Assembly: GCA_905147135.1 (NCBI GenBank)
Contig: LR990058.1
Span: 15,041,349 to 15,105,348 of the forward strand
From: Blastobasis lacticolella
Taxonomy: Eukaryota > Arthropoda > Insecta > Lepidoptera > Blastobasidae
Length of the DNA stretch: 64,000 nt
Reading direction: 5' to 3'
Shown: positions 31,862 to 44,337 of the stretch, in pieces
How positions within the stretch are numbered: the first letter of the stretch is position 1
Layout of the letters: each line of letters begins with the position of its first letter
Notes under the pieces: model-generated
Database searches by the model: none
Told to the model about the DNA's origin: nothing
Seen by the model: the letters and a program-made list of their open reading frames with translations, nothing else
Translations under genes and position numbers: made by a program

Positions 31862-32420
31862 CCATTTACATTCAATTGCTGCATCGTTACTGCTGTCGAT
31901 ATGGAAGCTTTTAACTTTAAAATAAAACTAGCCATAGGTAAAAAATAAATTTACATATGGCGTGCTGTACAATTTGAAGTAAATTACAGTAAGGTACAGA
32001 GTGCAGCGCATCAACCTACCCACCACCAGTATAGAATGAGTAAGCGTAACATGCGCGTACAAACCGGAGACGGTCCAAAGTCTAAGCAGGGTTTGAGGTC
32101 TAACTAATGGGTGGGTTGTTAAAGAAATGTTACCTATGTTAGCGTACCTAACGCGTAAACTTATAGCTGACCAAGCGAAACAGCGTACAGAAGCCTGTTA
32201 TTCGTTTTCCATTCATCATTATACACGGCGATATCACAGTAAGTACCCGTCGATCTGCTTTACTTATCTCATCTTTCTTCTGTAGGCCTGCTGAAAGAAA
32301 TTTCTGTTAAAAATAAGTAGTGCCTGTTGTGTCATCTATATGTGTGATGTTTCTCTATGTATTTTACTGTGTGCAATAAAATGTTAAATAAATAAAGTAC
32401 CTATTCTATTATAATACTTA
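31862..32420. other. No gene recognised; LINE-like tail near 32310-32395
   Basis: An A-rich terminal sequence 'tgtgcaataaaatgttaaat' resembles the tail at 1255-1385. Otherwise nothing was recognised. Confidence 0.4.
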
Positions 32421-32424
32421 CTAG

Positions 32425-32575
32425 TGGACCCATTTTAACCCCTACCTATCCTTTTTTGTTGCTTATAAACTATTAATCACTTTATTATATTGTTGAAATC
32501 CGCATTAAAATCCGTAGAGTAGTTTAAAAGGCGGGAAGCGACTTTGTTTTATACTATGTGTAGGTATTTAGATGA
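32425..32575. repeat. Dispersed repeat, family J
   Basis: 'acccctacctatcctttttt', 'gcttataaactattaatcac', 'ccgcattaaaatccgtagag' and 'ggcgggaagcgactttgttt' follow the family order. Confidence 0.65.
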
Positions 32576-32579
32576 AGCA

Positions 32580-33845
32580 AAAAAAAGATACAGAAGGCAG
32601 TGTACTAACCTACCGACCACCAGTATAAAATGGACCAGCATCTCGCAAACGACAGACAGTCCAAAGTCTAAATAAGAGCTCTATAAAAAAATTCTTTCGG
32701 CGCTTGTTCTAGCGGAATGTCAGGGTAATAATCAACTCCCATTCTTAATATTTGACTCCTAGCTGAAAATCTAGCGCTTTATCGATATCGTTGTTAAATA
32801 CCTAAAATATATCTAAAATATACCGAAATATGTCAAATTTTGCTTAAAAGACCTGGAGTGAACATAATATAGGTACGTACTGGTAACCACTGACTGAGCG
32901 AGCGCAACGAGCCGTTTATGCCGCTCTAATAGAAGCCTACCAATTAATTTCTTGGTCAGGTGTGGTTGTGCAACGTTACTTTTTTTTCCTAATCATAAAA
33001 ATCTATCGCTTTATTATATTACACTTGTTTAGCGGAATCTAGCGCTTTTTTTAAGTAATACAGCGCCCAAAACTCAAACAGACATGGCAGCACTGGCCTG
33101 TAGTCATCGCGCAGTTCAGGGTTACCATGATTCATGTAACTATAATTACTACCTATATACATTTTTTACTTCCGATTCGTTCTCTCTGTGTCATAGCAAT
33201 CTCGAGGGAAGTTTCGATAGAGTTATGTACGCGGTAAACGCGAAACCGCAAAAAATTTAGGGTTTTTGACGTTATAAGGACATGTTTTTCTCTCAATATT
33301 TTTCCTGATATACTTATTTCGTATTCTACCTACTGCTGAATAATTAAAAGTCGGAAGTATGGTGTTATACTTTGCGTATTGAATTAAAACATAATTGATA
33401 TACCAACATACAGAACTGCTGTTGTTGATTCTATAACCACCAGAATAATAAGGTACTATTTTGTTGCTATTTTGAGCACCTTCGAATAAATTGAATCCTT
33501 TTATTTTCTAAAAAATGGAATATGTATTTTTAAATGGCAACACCAATAACAAATGTCAAGTTTGACAGTTTATTGTTTATTTATTAACAATAGTAGATTC
33601 AACATGTAATCAATTTAAATACAGCAGTAAAACAATTGCAAGTATCGGATCACCTGTTAAAATATCAAAGTTCATCGTCAAATATCAGTGAAGTTATTCG
33701 TTAAGATTTGTCTTATTTTTATTACACTACATACTCATTGCTCAATAAATAATTTTAAGCTCTTCGTTTTACACTATGAAATCTTTTAAAGAAAAGTTTT
33801 GTAAGTGAAGCCGTGTGATACCTGCATAGTGATAATAGCACCAAT
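32580..33845. other. AT-rich DNA, no gene recognised
   Basis: No open frame with coding character or repeat was recognised. Confidence 0.45.
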
Positions 33846-33850
33846 TCCTT

Positions 33851-34092
33851 CATCATCACAGCCCATAACAGTCCACTGCAGGACTTAGGGCCTCTCCCAC
33901 GAAAGGGGAAGTTATTGCCCTAATCTACACGATTGGCAGGCGGGTTCGAGATCGCAGTGTCATAAATATAACAGTGGAAAAGGCTGCTGTCCATTTTCCA
34001 GCCTACGGAGACTCTGGACCTTTTGTCTCAAACACATTAGTCGCCTTGTACGACACCCACGAACATAAAGGGTTGGCGCTATTCTACCGTGT
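33851..34092 (-). repeat. SINE-like element, family A
   Basis: It runs from 'tcatcatcacagcccataac' to 'gttggcgctattctaccgtg'. The last 15 bases of the standard element are missing. Confidence 0.75.
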
Positions 34093-34094
34093 GC

Positions 34095-36850
34095 AAATTA
34101 ATGCCGCGAGGGAGGGATTTGCTACAAATAATAAAAAGCGATTCAATGAGCAGTTTTCCAATAGGTACTTATCTAAAGCATTCCTAACCAGTCACTAGAT
34201 AAAATAAATAAAATAAAAAGGTATCTATTTAGCATTTAGCTCAGACATAAAAAATAATTACATAAAATTAAAATAAATTAAACAAGGAGAAAAAAAAATA
34301 ATGAGAGAAAAAAAAACCCCCGATCCCGTCCCCGGTGACGATGATGAGATGGCGTCCCGACAATTTTGGTAATTGATAATCGCTTAAACTAGGTTCATAG
34401 CAAACAGAATATAAACACTGGGTACGTTGTATCGGATAATATTGTATTTGTTAATAGTTTTCAACCATTTTAGAGGTTGTAATAATAATGGACCGTAGTG
34501 CCAACTTCAATAAATATTTCCTTTACATTTCGTTCAACCTTTAACAGTTATGTTTATATTAATAAACATTTTTTATTAAGTTTAGTATTAGTTGGCTGCA
34601 TGAAATCACTGCCGCCATCATACAGATTATAAAAAGATTACCAAAATTGTAGGAGCGCCATCTATTGATGCTTTTTGAAACCAACTATCAATAACTACTG
34701 GAAACCTCCTCATTTGGATCCACGTGCAAGCAGCTTGCAAGCCAAGTTGACTAGTTACTACGAACGGTTTACACCACTGTAGTTACTCACTTCATCAAAG
34801 TAAATCGGGCTTTACAGCGTCCCATTCCCAAATGATTAGGCACTTATCGATCGAACGATCTAACAATAGGACCATATCCTGGGAACGGGACTATAGTAAG
34901 TCAATAACTCGTGAATGAAGGAGTTCATTTTAGGTAGCATTCATGTAGCACATCAGTTTTGGGTACAGTAGTTCGGTCAGGAACCATCGGGAATGGTGGG
35001 ATAATTTGGGAACAGGACGATCTAAGAACAGTACCTATCTCTTTCACGCTCGTGGTGAGTTGCTAGAGATAGAGGAGACAAGCATTAGAAGGCAAGCGCT
35101 CGCGTGGATGCGAGAGGTTTCAAAAATAGGGCTCCTGAACCATTTTAATCGGTGTGACGAGTTGGGACTGATACAATTTTCTACTAAACACACCACACTT
35201 CCACTGTTCGCACTGCTTGGTTCAATATGCTTATTGGGCAAAGCATTAGGTGCTATCATGGTCTTGCGACGGGCGGTTCTCAAGTCTCCTATTCGTTGAC
35301 CGACGTCTGTCGTACGACCATGGTCGCACGGCCGTTGGCAATTAGGACAGCGCCTTAGCCATAAAAACATACACCGTCATAGAATGCCAATCGTCTCCCC
35401 AGAGTGTTCCAGCGGAAGACCTTGCTCCACCTTGGCTGGTAGTTGGTTGGTGTACCTTAAGAGGCTTAGAAGTGTTGCCCAGCCTTTGGGCCACACCGTT
35501 ATGCCTGTAAGGGGAGGCGGGCGGCGCCGGCGCGCGCAGACGATGACGCCACGCGCACGCGCCGCACGCCGCGCGCCGGTTTGGCTCGGTGCCGGTTAAG
35601 TTAGGGTTAACTTTCCGCATCTAAGCTGCTGAAAACGATGCCTTAGAGGCGTACCCTAGCGGCATATCAAGACGAAGCAGGACATAGCATAGCCGAAAAG
35701 AAGCCCAGCCACACGGTTAGCCTCATAGGCTAGCTGCCTCCCACAGAGAGGGAGCAGACGACTCGCGTGCGTATGGGTTTAAGTTAGAGTATGATTATGT
35801 TAGTGAGGAAAAACATCGTGATGAAACCTGCACATTCAGGCGACTGAATGCATAACCATAATACAATCTAGTCAAGTTCCGCTTTATAGCTATTTAATAT
35901 GGGTCTCAACATTTGCGTCATCCTTTGACGGATTATTGAAAATTCAGGCAGAACTCGGATGGTTGGCGTTAACCGATCATAGGAATAGTGCCGACAGTGG
36001 CGGCCACGAATTATGTTCGAGAGACCTTAAGTCTTTAGGCCTTATTTTAGGCCGATACAGACGAACTATTTAGATAATCCTTTAGAAAAAGTTGTAATGT
36101 GGACATATTTTACGTCTAATAATGATTGGTTTTGCATTTAGCATTTAGTGATATATTTAATGACAGTTATAGATCTAAAGGCATTAAACTTTATCGAATC
36201 TGAAGTATCGCAATGTCAGTAACAGACCTTTATCTATTCTCTAACTAATCTAACAACTATAAAGCGCTTTCTTGAAGCTTACAATGACAGGAACAGTTTA
36301 AAATACACAATTGACTAGTGTAAAGTTTCAAAACAACACAGACCTATTTATTAAAACAAATTATCAAGTAACTTGCACACATTTTAAAGTCAAATTAAAC
36401 ATTCCAAACCAAGTGTCTAAGTCTTACTTAACTAGCCCTCCTCACACCGGCCGCCAAAAGAGCCGACTGAAACAAAAACTAATTTCTCAAAATCAGTTCG
36501 CTAACAGTTTACTTTTTTTTACGGACCGCGAATCACAACCGGTCCGAGTCCAAATCGCAAACGAACCTGCGCTCGGACAACTAATTAATCATCGAATTTG
36601 GACTCAAAAGCTGATGGGATTAAGAGCATGTGGCTTCCACCGTCAGTCGTTGGGAGGTTGCCGGCGTGTGATGTCATGTTGTGGTTCCTGGGATATCAAT
36701 CTTCTCTGACAGGTCGGTATGTTCGGAATGGGCGCGGGAGTCAATTTGACATTTCAGAACTCTCTTTGGTGTTCTTTAAGGTAAGTCAATTAGATGTCCG
36801 CGAACTCCAAGCCAACTAAATGCAAATGCAGCGGTGGTTGTGCGTCGGGG
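34095..36850. other. No gene recognised; GC-rich patch and SINE-B fragment
   Basis: The frames at 35006-35299 and its complement, and at 36311-36709, have no family resemblance. A GC-rich patch at 35510-35585 ('ggcgccggcgcgcgcagacg') stands out. A SINE-B fragment ('aacatcgtgatgaaacctgc', plus strand) lies at 35805-35885. Confidence 0.4.
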
Positions 36851-36852
36851 AG

Positions 36853-37107
36853 TTATGTGCTGTCCGGCTGAGTAGAATAGCACCCCTCACCCTCGCCCTT
36901 CACCCCCCCCACACACACACAGAGCCCTTTCACTCGTAGATGACGTGGCGGATAATGATATCGAGGCAAAAAATCGAAATCTCCGTAGGCTGGAAAATGG
37001 GCAGCAGCGTTTCTCATATTTAAAATACTGCGATCTCGAACCCGCCTGTCAAGCGTAGAGATTATGGCAATAACCCGCAGTGGACTGTTATGGGATGTGA
37101 TGATGAT
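36853..37107 (+). repeat. SINE-like element, family A, diverged
   Basis: It contains 'gtagaatagcacccctcacc', 'gtaggctggaaaatgggcag' and 'tgggatgtgatgatgatgtg'. A (ca)n stretch replaces part of the usual sequence near 36905. The GAT tail is intact. Confidence 0.7.
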
Positions 37108-37306
37108 GTGCGGTGGTACTCGACGTCACTCCGCAACGAGCATATTCGTAGCAACCTTGGCGTGAGACTGGGGCCTAATTCTTGCGCTGAGACATCTCGA
37201 ATTTGTCATTTTTTCTAGTCACATATCTCCATTAATAATGACACTGGCTGTCTATTGCAGCCAAAAAATGTTTTCTCAACTATCTTCGGCAGTCGTATAT
37301 AGACTA

Positions 37307-37757
37307 TACAGGGTGTAAAAAGACCGCTAGCATTAATTGAAACCTCATATTCTACCCAACTTTCCTCAAGAAACATACCCGCGGAAATGACTTCATAAGT
37401 TCGCTACCTAAAATAAATAATTAATTGCGACGCGCAATGTACATCGTCCGTCGGACGCCTCTCACTCGCCCACGTGACTCGGTAGTTAGGCGCACGTGTG
37501 GCCTGAACTCTTTACATTGCGTGCTTTTATTTCAACTTAAATTTGAACTTTGGGTGTCTTAATTAATTGTGAACGATTTATTTATCGATACTTGATATTT
37601 TTTAGTACAAAAATACAACTTTTTTTCTTTAAAAGAATCTCGATTTTTGCCTAAACTATGAGTTTCCGCGGGTATGTTTCTTGGGGAAAGTTGTTCAGTT
37701 TCATGGGTAGAATATGAGGGTTCAATTAATGTATAGTCGAAGAATTTACAGCCTGTA
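37307..37757. mobile_element. 451 bp MITE with long TIRs and TA flanks
   Basis: The ends 'tacagggtgtaaa' and 'tttacagcctgta' are flanked by TA. The inverted similarity extends inward to 'aaacatacccgcggaaa' and 'tttccgcgggtatgtttc', about 90 bases on each side. The centre is AT-rich with no transposase. Confidence 0.75.
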
Positions 37758-37799
37758 TAATCGAAGATCAATTTCAGTGACGTTTTAATACAGAATCGC

Positions 37800-37960
37800 C
37801 CCCCTGGTTTGGTCACGTGTTGCGTAAGCCCCAGGGAGACGTGGGAAATATATGGCTATCAGGAAAGAGGTCCTGCGGGTGATCCAAGAAGCGATAGATT
37901 GACATCGCTGAATCGGCGAGAGCACACGACTTACGTCGCGAGGATGCCCCAAACCGGGCT
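37800..37960 (+). pseudogene. RTE-like LINE C-terminus (family M)
   Basis: 'tttggtcacgtgttgcgtaa', 'tcaggaaagaggtcctgcgg' and 'gtgatccaagaagcgataga' are the same coding end as at 44690-44945 (reading FGHVLRKP, then G-P-KR-ID), frameshifted and truncated. Confidence 0.6.
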
Positions 37961-38119
37961 GGCAAGTGGATTGTCAGAAGCCAGTTTTGACTGCTCGGAT
38001 AATGATTATGATATTAAGTTAATCAGATTTATGGAATTGATCGCCATCATTCATCATCATTATCCTCTCTTCTGTCTCTCTCAATCGGGTCAGCAGAAAG
38101 TACTGATAACGTAAATGTA

Positions 38120-38440
38120 TGTATATATATCCTTCGCCTACTCTATACCTACAGCTACCCTACACTGACTTTACCCCTACCTACCCTTTTTTTCTTGCTT
38201 ATAAATCTTTGTCTTAAACACTCTATCAATTTTAAGGGTATTATCCAGTATTACCACGACGACGCGACGGGACTTTTACACATTTTAATGTGTGATAATA
38301 ACCGTGATAGTTTGAAATATTACACTCTATCTATTGCTGAAAATCGCATTACAATCCGTTGCATAGTTTAAAAGATCTAAGCGTACAAAGGATACATAGG
38401 GACAGAGACGGCGGGAAGCGACTTATGTTCTTATACTATG
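38120..38440. repeat. Dispersed repeat, family J, longest copy
   Basis: 'cccctacctacccttttttt', 'cttgcttataaatc', 'aatccgttgcatagtttaaa', 'agatctaagcgtacaaagga' and 'acggcgggaagcgactta' in order. The terminal word 'atactatgt' recurs in all copies. I could not define a TIR or a TSD. Confidence 0.65.
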
Positions 38441-38444
38441 TTAA

Positions 38445-39040
38445 GATATATACTTAACGTAAAAGAGCGTCTATCAAACAAAGAATTTCACATGATCGAT
38501 AACGAAATTCCTACCAACCTCGCGGTGTAAAAGCTGACAGTGATTTCATCATCCGTTACTATCGGGAACAACCTGCAGTCGTGGCCTTGCGTTCCATGTA
38601 ATACTTAGTATAAAATTCGTTCTTTCACCATAGTTTTAAGGAAAACGCACAACATTTATCGTATTAATGAACACTAGTTCACAAGGACCTGTAACTGGCA
38701 AAACATGTGGATAGGTCAGGCTCATAGAAATCGAAAAAAGATATAGAGGTGGGCTAAAAATCGACTAAGCTTCCATGTGCATATTATTTAAACAAAATGA
38801 AAGTCAAATATTTCAGATCGATAACGTAGGAAGCCCCCCGACCCGTTCACATATTCTTAAATATTTTCTACACTACCGAACCGATTTACATGCAACAACG
38901 GAAGAAACATCTCGATTTCCAGAGATGGTACCATTTCAAGAGAGGTAGGGCATAGCGGGGTATCCCGTTCGAATAGGAGCCGCCCGACTGGGAAAGTACT
39001 CCACCTTACAGAATACCGCAGCTAAACAATACTCTTTTAA
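38445..39040. other. No gene recognised
   Basis: AT-rich DNA without recognisable repeat or coding signal. Confidence 0.45.
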
Positions 39041-39044
39041 ATAG

Positions 39045-39275
39045 TATTGTGTTTCTGCCGGTGAGTAAGGTTTCCAGTGCTCCATGGGGTGGGGATTTGG
39101 GGAACCGAGGCTTTGGCAGTGGAGCGGCATTTGTCTTTTTGCTGCCAGAGCAACGTGTTATAGAGGTGGGCAACGCATTAGCGATACTCTCGGTGTTGCT
39201 AATGTCTATAGGCAGTGGTGACTACTTTCCAGCAGGTGGCCCGCTACTGTTTGCCTACTGTATGACATAAAAAAT
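39045..39275 (+). repeat. LINE 3' end with A tail
   Basis: 'gaggtgggcaacgcattagc', 'tgctaatgtctataggcagt', 'aggtggcccgctactgtttg' and an A run form a typical LINE 3' UTR, related to families D and G. Confidence 0.55.
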
Positions 39276-39284
39276 AATATTTAA

Positions 39285-39415
39285 TTGGTTTTCAAATATA
39301 GAATTGTATCGAAATCGGTCCATCGCTGCCACAAACAGACACACACATACACACAGTTACAGATACACATGTCAAACTTATAACACCGCTCTTCTTCCGT
39401 CGGGGAGACCGCTTA
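39285..39415. repeat. LINE-type 3' end (family H)
   Basis: 'gaaatcggtccatcgctgcc', 'acacacacatacacacag' and 'tcttcttccgtcggggag' in the family order. Confidence 0.6.
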
Positions 39416-39805
39416 AGTTCAAAATAGCCATGCCATTATACGTTGAAACCTTATCGAAGTAAATTAACCTACATAAGGAGATAAAGTGCTTGTTGGGATA
39501 GGACATGTATCCACCTCTTAACGCTGTCTCATAGTCTTCTTCAATCTTCATTCATAATTATAAAACAGAACCAGAAAACAAGGTTTCCGCGATCTCGAGA
39601 AACAGTCATAAAAATACTATTGCCGTAAAGGCGTGTTTAAATGACAAGAATATTTCACGCCGCACTACGTGTGAGCTACGTGTCAGTGCACTGTGATATA
39701 CATCGGCTGTTTATAGCAAAATAAGCTCTATTTCATGGGCTATAGTTGTTCAAGAAATAGAAGTAGGTATATTTTGTTATTTATTAATGCCGTTTTTATT
39801 TGATG

Positions 39806-39956
39806 AAGGTCCCTAACTGATCCAAAAGGCGGTTTACTCCACAGCGGGAAAGATTTCATCAGAATTTGTATGTCATACATCGTTGTATGGAATTGAAATC
39901 CGACGCGAACTTTCTCGCTGTGGCGTAAACGGCCTTTTCAATCAGTTAGGTACCTT
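39806..39956. mobile_element. 151 bp inverted-repeat element, MITE-like
   Basis: Left arm 'cctaactgatccaaaaggcg' plus 'ccacagcggg' and right arm 'cgctgtggcgtaaac' plus 'ccttttcaatcagttagg' pair over about 48 bases with few mismatches. No coding capacity. Confidence 0.7.
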
Positions 39957-40129
39957 AACAACTCTAGACCTCCTTCATCTATGCTCTAGATTTGCATTAT
40001 AAGATTGCACCCAGAATGTTTCCATGGGGAGATCTAAGGTCTTCAAATTGTCTCGATGTTATTAAAATTGCCCATGTGCCCGTTTTTTTGTAACATGGGT
40101 ATTTTATCGGTTTCGGATACCGACTAACC

Positions 40130-40222
40130 TAACCTGACCTGCCAAGACCTGAATCATGGTCAAGGCGGACCCCGGGCTCTCGTGCGAGAGAGCACAACCG
40201 GGACATTAACGCCAAGATGATG
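40130..40222 (+). repeat. SINE-B 3' end
   Basis: It runs from 'gacctgccaagacctgaatc' to 'cattaacgccaagatgatga'. It is 5' truncated, with an intact ATG tail. Confidence 0.75.
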
Positions 40223-40605
40223 ATGATTTCAGATGGTCGTAAACGTTGACATTTAGCCCATAACATGCAAGTAGAAGTAGGCGACTACCGCACGACAGTC
40301 GCAAGATTATTTCGCTTCGTCTAACCACCTCCTAAACTACAAACGTCTTATCACCACGCAGTTGGTAAAGCCAGTAGCTGTCACATTGTCTTGTACATTC
40401 AGTGTTTAATGTTTACATTGGGCTTAGTCGGAACCCTTCAATGGAACACCCGAATGTTTGTATGAGAGCTGAATGCCACTTGTTACCTGTACATTGCTGT
40501 TCGAAGCGCTGTTTTTTGTATGTAAACTCGTAAGGGAGAATGTATGAGAGGTAAGATGGGTATTATTACCACCAAAAGATAACAGAATACAGACTTATCA
40601 TGGCG

Positions 40606-40790
40606 TCATTACCTACCACAAGATTGGCCGACGACCTGGTAAAGATCGCAAGTACCAGCTGGATGCGGAAGGCACAGGACCGGCCTTTGTGGAGATCTTT
40701 GGTGGAGGCTTATGCCCAGCAGTGCCCGTCTTTTGTTTTGATTATGAGACCCGTATTTAATACAATGAGCTGTAAGAAGGCACAGTAAAG
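40606..40790 (+). pseudogene. RTE-like LINE end fragment (family L)
   Basis: 'gccgacgacctggtaaagat', 'gcaagtaccagctggatgcg' and 'ggtggaggcttatgcccagc' encode the DDLVKIASTSWMRKAQDRPL segment that ends RTE-type RTs. Only the last ~50 codons remain. Confidence 0.65.
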
Positions 40791-40794
40791 CTAC

Positions 40795-42005
40795 TTTACT
40801 TATTGTGTGCGAAAATCTGCCGGCCACGGTCCACTCGTCTACTACGAATTTCACGCTATTTTTATTAGATTGTGTTCGTTCGAACTGTATGCGTATGTTA
40901 ACCTGAAAAATGAACCTATTAATACCTATGTCATATTATAAAATTTTTATTTTGGTACCTGAGCACGGTTTCAACACACAACTTGGCGGTGTTTCACCCA
41001 ACCTTCGGCGAAAACAGTCTAGAGCAGATAGTAAATACAGATTCTCTACATTTTGGTGAAAACTGAAAGCCCTCACTTCTTGAAAAAAAAGGCAAACAGC
41101 AACTTTGTTAAACAATCAACACTTAGAATTACGATTTTCAACTAACAATTTTAAATAAACCACGTAAAAGAAACGAGAAGTGAACAGCTAACAGCTGGAT
41201 TGTCAAATGGAAATTAACGCCAGTTGTGGCAGACTGCGCGTCGTCTCCTTATTAAAGACTCCGTCCCACCCAATTTGAACTCTAAGAGAAGGGCATTAGA
41301 GTCGTTAAGCGATCCCATTATCATATTTTGAAAACTACTAAGTTTCCCTTGTAATATGTACTTAGTTACATTGTTTTAAAGTCTATAGTTTCGAAAATAC
41401 GTTGATCGTTCTCGAATAATCTTTTAGTAAACGTTCTCACTACTTGCGTTGGACATTCCTGGTTTTATACGATGTGCCCGTTGCAGGTTACGGTTGTTTT
41501 AAGGTGTATCTTGGGTTCCTATTTATACAGAATCCAACGTATGTACAGTTGCGTTTATAAGTGCATGGCCGATTTTAGAAAAATATATTTTGTTGCTAAC
41601 TGTTACGTATAGGATATTAGGTGCGTTGTTAAACAAATGGGAAGGACTAAAAGAGGTGCAGCTATTAGCTGGCAATAATAACTTATTGTAAAAAAGATTT
41701 TGATTTATTTAATAAATGAAAATTGATTAAATGAATTTCCATACTTTGTCTTATAAATTAAAATCAAAATGTTTTTTGATTTAAGCCTCAAAATTTTATT
41801 TTTATTTTTTAAGTTTTATGAATCTACGGTTACAATAATATTAACAGCTGCACAGGAATGTAAATTATAAGGTGCATTCATATGCACTTATGAATGCGAC
41901 CGTACCTAGGTAGGTTCTTAAGCTCACACTTACACATAGCAAGGGCAGATCCAGCCTTCGGTCTAGGCACGTGGGTTGAAGAGCGAATTTAATCTCATGT
42001 AGAGT
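40795..42005. other. No gene recognised
   Basis: AT-rich DNA; no recurring repeat or coding signal was seen. Confidence 0.45.
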
Positions 42006-42009
42006 TACG

Positions 42010-42150
42010 ATTTTTTATTTCTTACTGTAGGCAACAGGCAAGCGGGCCACCTGACGGAAAGTGATCACCGCTGCCTATAGTCATTAGTAACACAGCCCGG
42101 GACCAGGGGTATCGCTAAGGCATTGCTCGCCATTCCATAATTATGTACGT
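42010..42150 (-). repeat. LINE 3' end, antisense (family G)
   Basis: 'aggcaacaggcaagcgggcc', 'acctgacggaaagtgatcac' and 'gggaccaggggtatcgctaa'. Confidence 0.55.
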
Positions 42151-42554
42151 ATGTATTTCGTGAACCTTGTATTGGCCTCTCGTTTCTCCTTAAAAATTCC
42201 CGAGATGTGCGAGTCAAATCCCTGGAAAGTATGCTTGCTTAGTACGCGGTAAAGTAACGCGCCATCGAGTTTATAGATCTTGGATCAGGGTACAGCGAAA
42301 TTGTCTATGAATTGAATTTTTATTGAAATGAGCCAGGGGAAGAAAATCGAAGTTTTGACTTTAAGCTTGTAGTTAGTCAGATGTTCGTTAAAATATATCG
42401 TTTCAAAGTTACAGGGCATTTAAATACCATACAAATTTTAAATCCCGTGCAACTTTGATACAAACTGCAAGTATAGATATTAGTTTCTTGATCACGTCTA
42501 CAAAATTTCATTGGCTTTGATAGAGTAATATAATAAATTTACATATTTATTTAT

Positions 42555-42660
42555 TATTTATTAAACACTTTATTGTACATTAACAGCATAATTATCACAG
42601 ATTCTGTAAGATTATAACAAGTACAAGGTCTTATCGCCAATAGCGATCTCTTCCAGACAA
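42555..42660 (-). repeat. LINE 3' end (family F), antisense
   Basis: 'cactttattgtacattaaca', 'aaggtcttatcgccaatagc' and 'gatctcttccagacaac' are the complement of the F end. Confidence 0.65.
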
Positions 42661-42664
42661 CTAT

Positions 42665-43145
42665 TTACATGGATATAGTGGAGGTCGGAAAGCAAAAACT
42701 TAGTAAGCAATGTACATTTGAGATTCGATATAGAAGTTACAATCATCATACAGTGAAGAAATGCAATAAATATACTATACAAAGAACAAAAAAAAATACA
42801 AATATATTATACATTATACAAACAAAAACAATACTAATTAAAATTCAAAACCGCTATACAATACACAGACGATAAAATCATGTGTTCAGGGTAGAAAGGA
42901 GATGACCCATAGTGTTACAATCGCAATTTTACAGGATCGTAATAAAAGTAAGTACGCAACAAATCAATGAGCGAGCGCAACGATAAAAAAGCTTTAAAAT
43001 TATATTTTTATTGCATATAGCACTGCCTGACAGTCCACCTGATTCCACTGGGAACCCAATAATTGTCTCTAATGTTTTATGTACCGATTTTTTAAGTTAT
43101 TGTTTCGCAATATTATTGTGTCGTCGAGTCCATGTATAATAAATG
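42665..43145. other. AT-rich DNA, nothing recognised
   Basis: The frame at 42669-42875 is lysine/isoleucine-rich because of base composition; no domain was seen. Confidence 0.45.
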
Positions 43146-43260
43146 TTTCTTTCGTTCTTTCTTTCTTGATAGAAATCGGTCACTATCGTCCAAGACATAA
43201 ACATGTTTCACTTTACTTTCGTTCTTTCTTGATAGAAACCGGTCACTATCATCCAAGCAA
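43146..43260. repeat. Local duplication next to a (cttt)n tract
   Basis: 'cttgatagaaatcggtcact' near 43166 and 'cttgatagaaaccggtcact' near 43228 are two copies of a ~65-base unit, each starting with 'ctttcgttctttc'. Confidence 0.6.
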
Positions 43261-43754
43261 CCTAAGGGGCGCGGATGAGGTGCCGGCGTTTGTGGCACCT
43301 GATGACATGCCTTTTGAGGAAGCCTAAGAAAAGACTTTAGGAGAGAGATCATTTCACATTCTGCACGTTCGCGGTTAAACGGTTAGAGTAAGTTGTTAGG
43401 CAGTTGGGTAGATGGAGATCCACAGGGTACCGATTCTGGTGTGCAATGCAATTGTTATTGTGTTGCAATGTTATTGTGATGTTACTATAACAACGTCAAG
43501 GTATCGAGTCAGTCCCAGCATCATCCCAGTTAAATTGCAGTTTGGAGGCAGTTTTATTTATTTACTGGAGTACCAACAGCCATATAAAACCATAATGCAA
43601 CTAAAATATCAGAAAACGAATTGTGGAAAAGTTCGAACTCATGAAAGTTGCAACTCAACATCTGTCATTTGAATAACAATCACACGTTTGACATGCGATG
43701 CAATTGTAATGTTACTGCAACTGGGATGATTTCCGTACCAGAATCGAAGCCCAG

Positions 43755-43934
43755 GCAAACCAAGTCTAAGTAGCCCGAAGGATTGCCAGGCATAAGTGAC
43801 AGTGGGCAGGGCACATAGCTTGCTTAACAGATGGCCGATATGGCAGAAGAGGGGAAGTAGTTCACGAGTGGCGACCACGTATCTGAAGACGTAGCTTAGA
43901 TAGGCCTCCCGCAGTGGGCGCCTTTCAACCGATA
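43755..43934 (+). pseudogene. RTE-like LINE end (family L), interrupted
   Basis: 'aaggattgccaggcataagt', 'agatggccgatatggcagaa' and 'gagtggcgaccacgtatctg' correspond to the RIA-AGH-TDGRWG-WRP segments with shifts. The element's tail 'cgaccgatatgatgatt' appears 400 bases later (44339), after two family A copies. Confidence 0.6.
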
Positions 43935-44110
43935 TCATCATCACAGCCTATAACAGTCCACTACAGGACTTAGGGCCTCTCCGACAAAAGGGGAGGTTAT
44001 TGCCATAATCTCCACGCTTGGCAGGCGGGTTGAAGATCGTAGTGTTGCAAACATAACAATGAAAAACGCTGCTGCCCATTTTCCAGTTTACGGAGACTCT
44101 AGATATTTTG
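43935..44110 (-). repeat. SINE-like element, family A, 5' truncated
   Basis: It starts 'catcatcacagcctataaca' directly after 'tttcaaccgatat' and stops near 'gatattttgtctctaaac', where a short hairpin (44105-44143) begins. Confidence 0.7.
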
Positions 44111-44143
44111 TCTCTAAACATGACTAATGTTTAGAGACAAAAT
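44105..44143. repeat. Hairpin, perfect 16-base arms
   Basis: 'attttgtctctaaaca' and its complement are separated by seven bases. The arms resemble the 'cttttgcctcgaaaaca' segment of family A, so this is an inverted partial duplication of it. Confidence 0.65.
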
Positions 44144-44162
44144 TAAATAATAAGAATTAAAT

Positions 44163-44337
44163 ATCATCATCACAGCCCTTAACAGTCCACTGCAGAGCTT
44201 AGGGCCTCTCGTTCGAAAGAGGGGGCTTGGCAGGCGGATTTGAGTTATGCCTCGAAAACATTAGTGGCCTTGTACGACACCCACGAGTGTAAGGGGTTGC
44301 TGCTATTCTACTCTGCCGGACACCACACGGCTGACCG
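44163..44337 (-). repeat. SINE-like element, family A, deleted subfamily
   Basis: It carries 'cctctcgttcgaaagagggg' and 'ggcaggcggatttgagt' and lacks about 80 central bases. It shares these changes with 50585-50778. Confidence 0.7.

Noticed and set aside
35006..35370. Overlapping ~100-codon frames on both strands
   Set aside because: Neither translation resembles a known family, and the antisense pair suggests chance openness in DNA of balanced composition.
36311..36709. 132-codon open frame
   Set aside because: It begins with TTG, shows no domain and has composition expected from the DNA. I do not consider it a gene.
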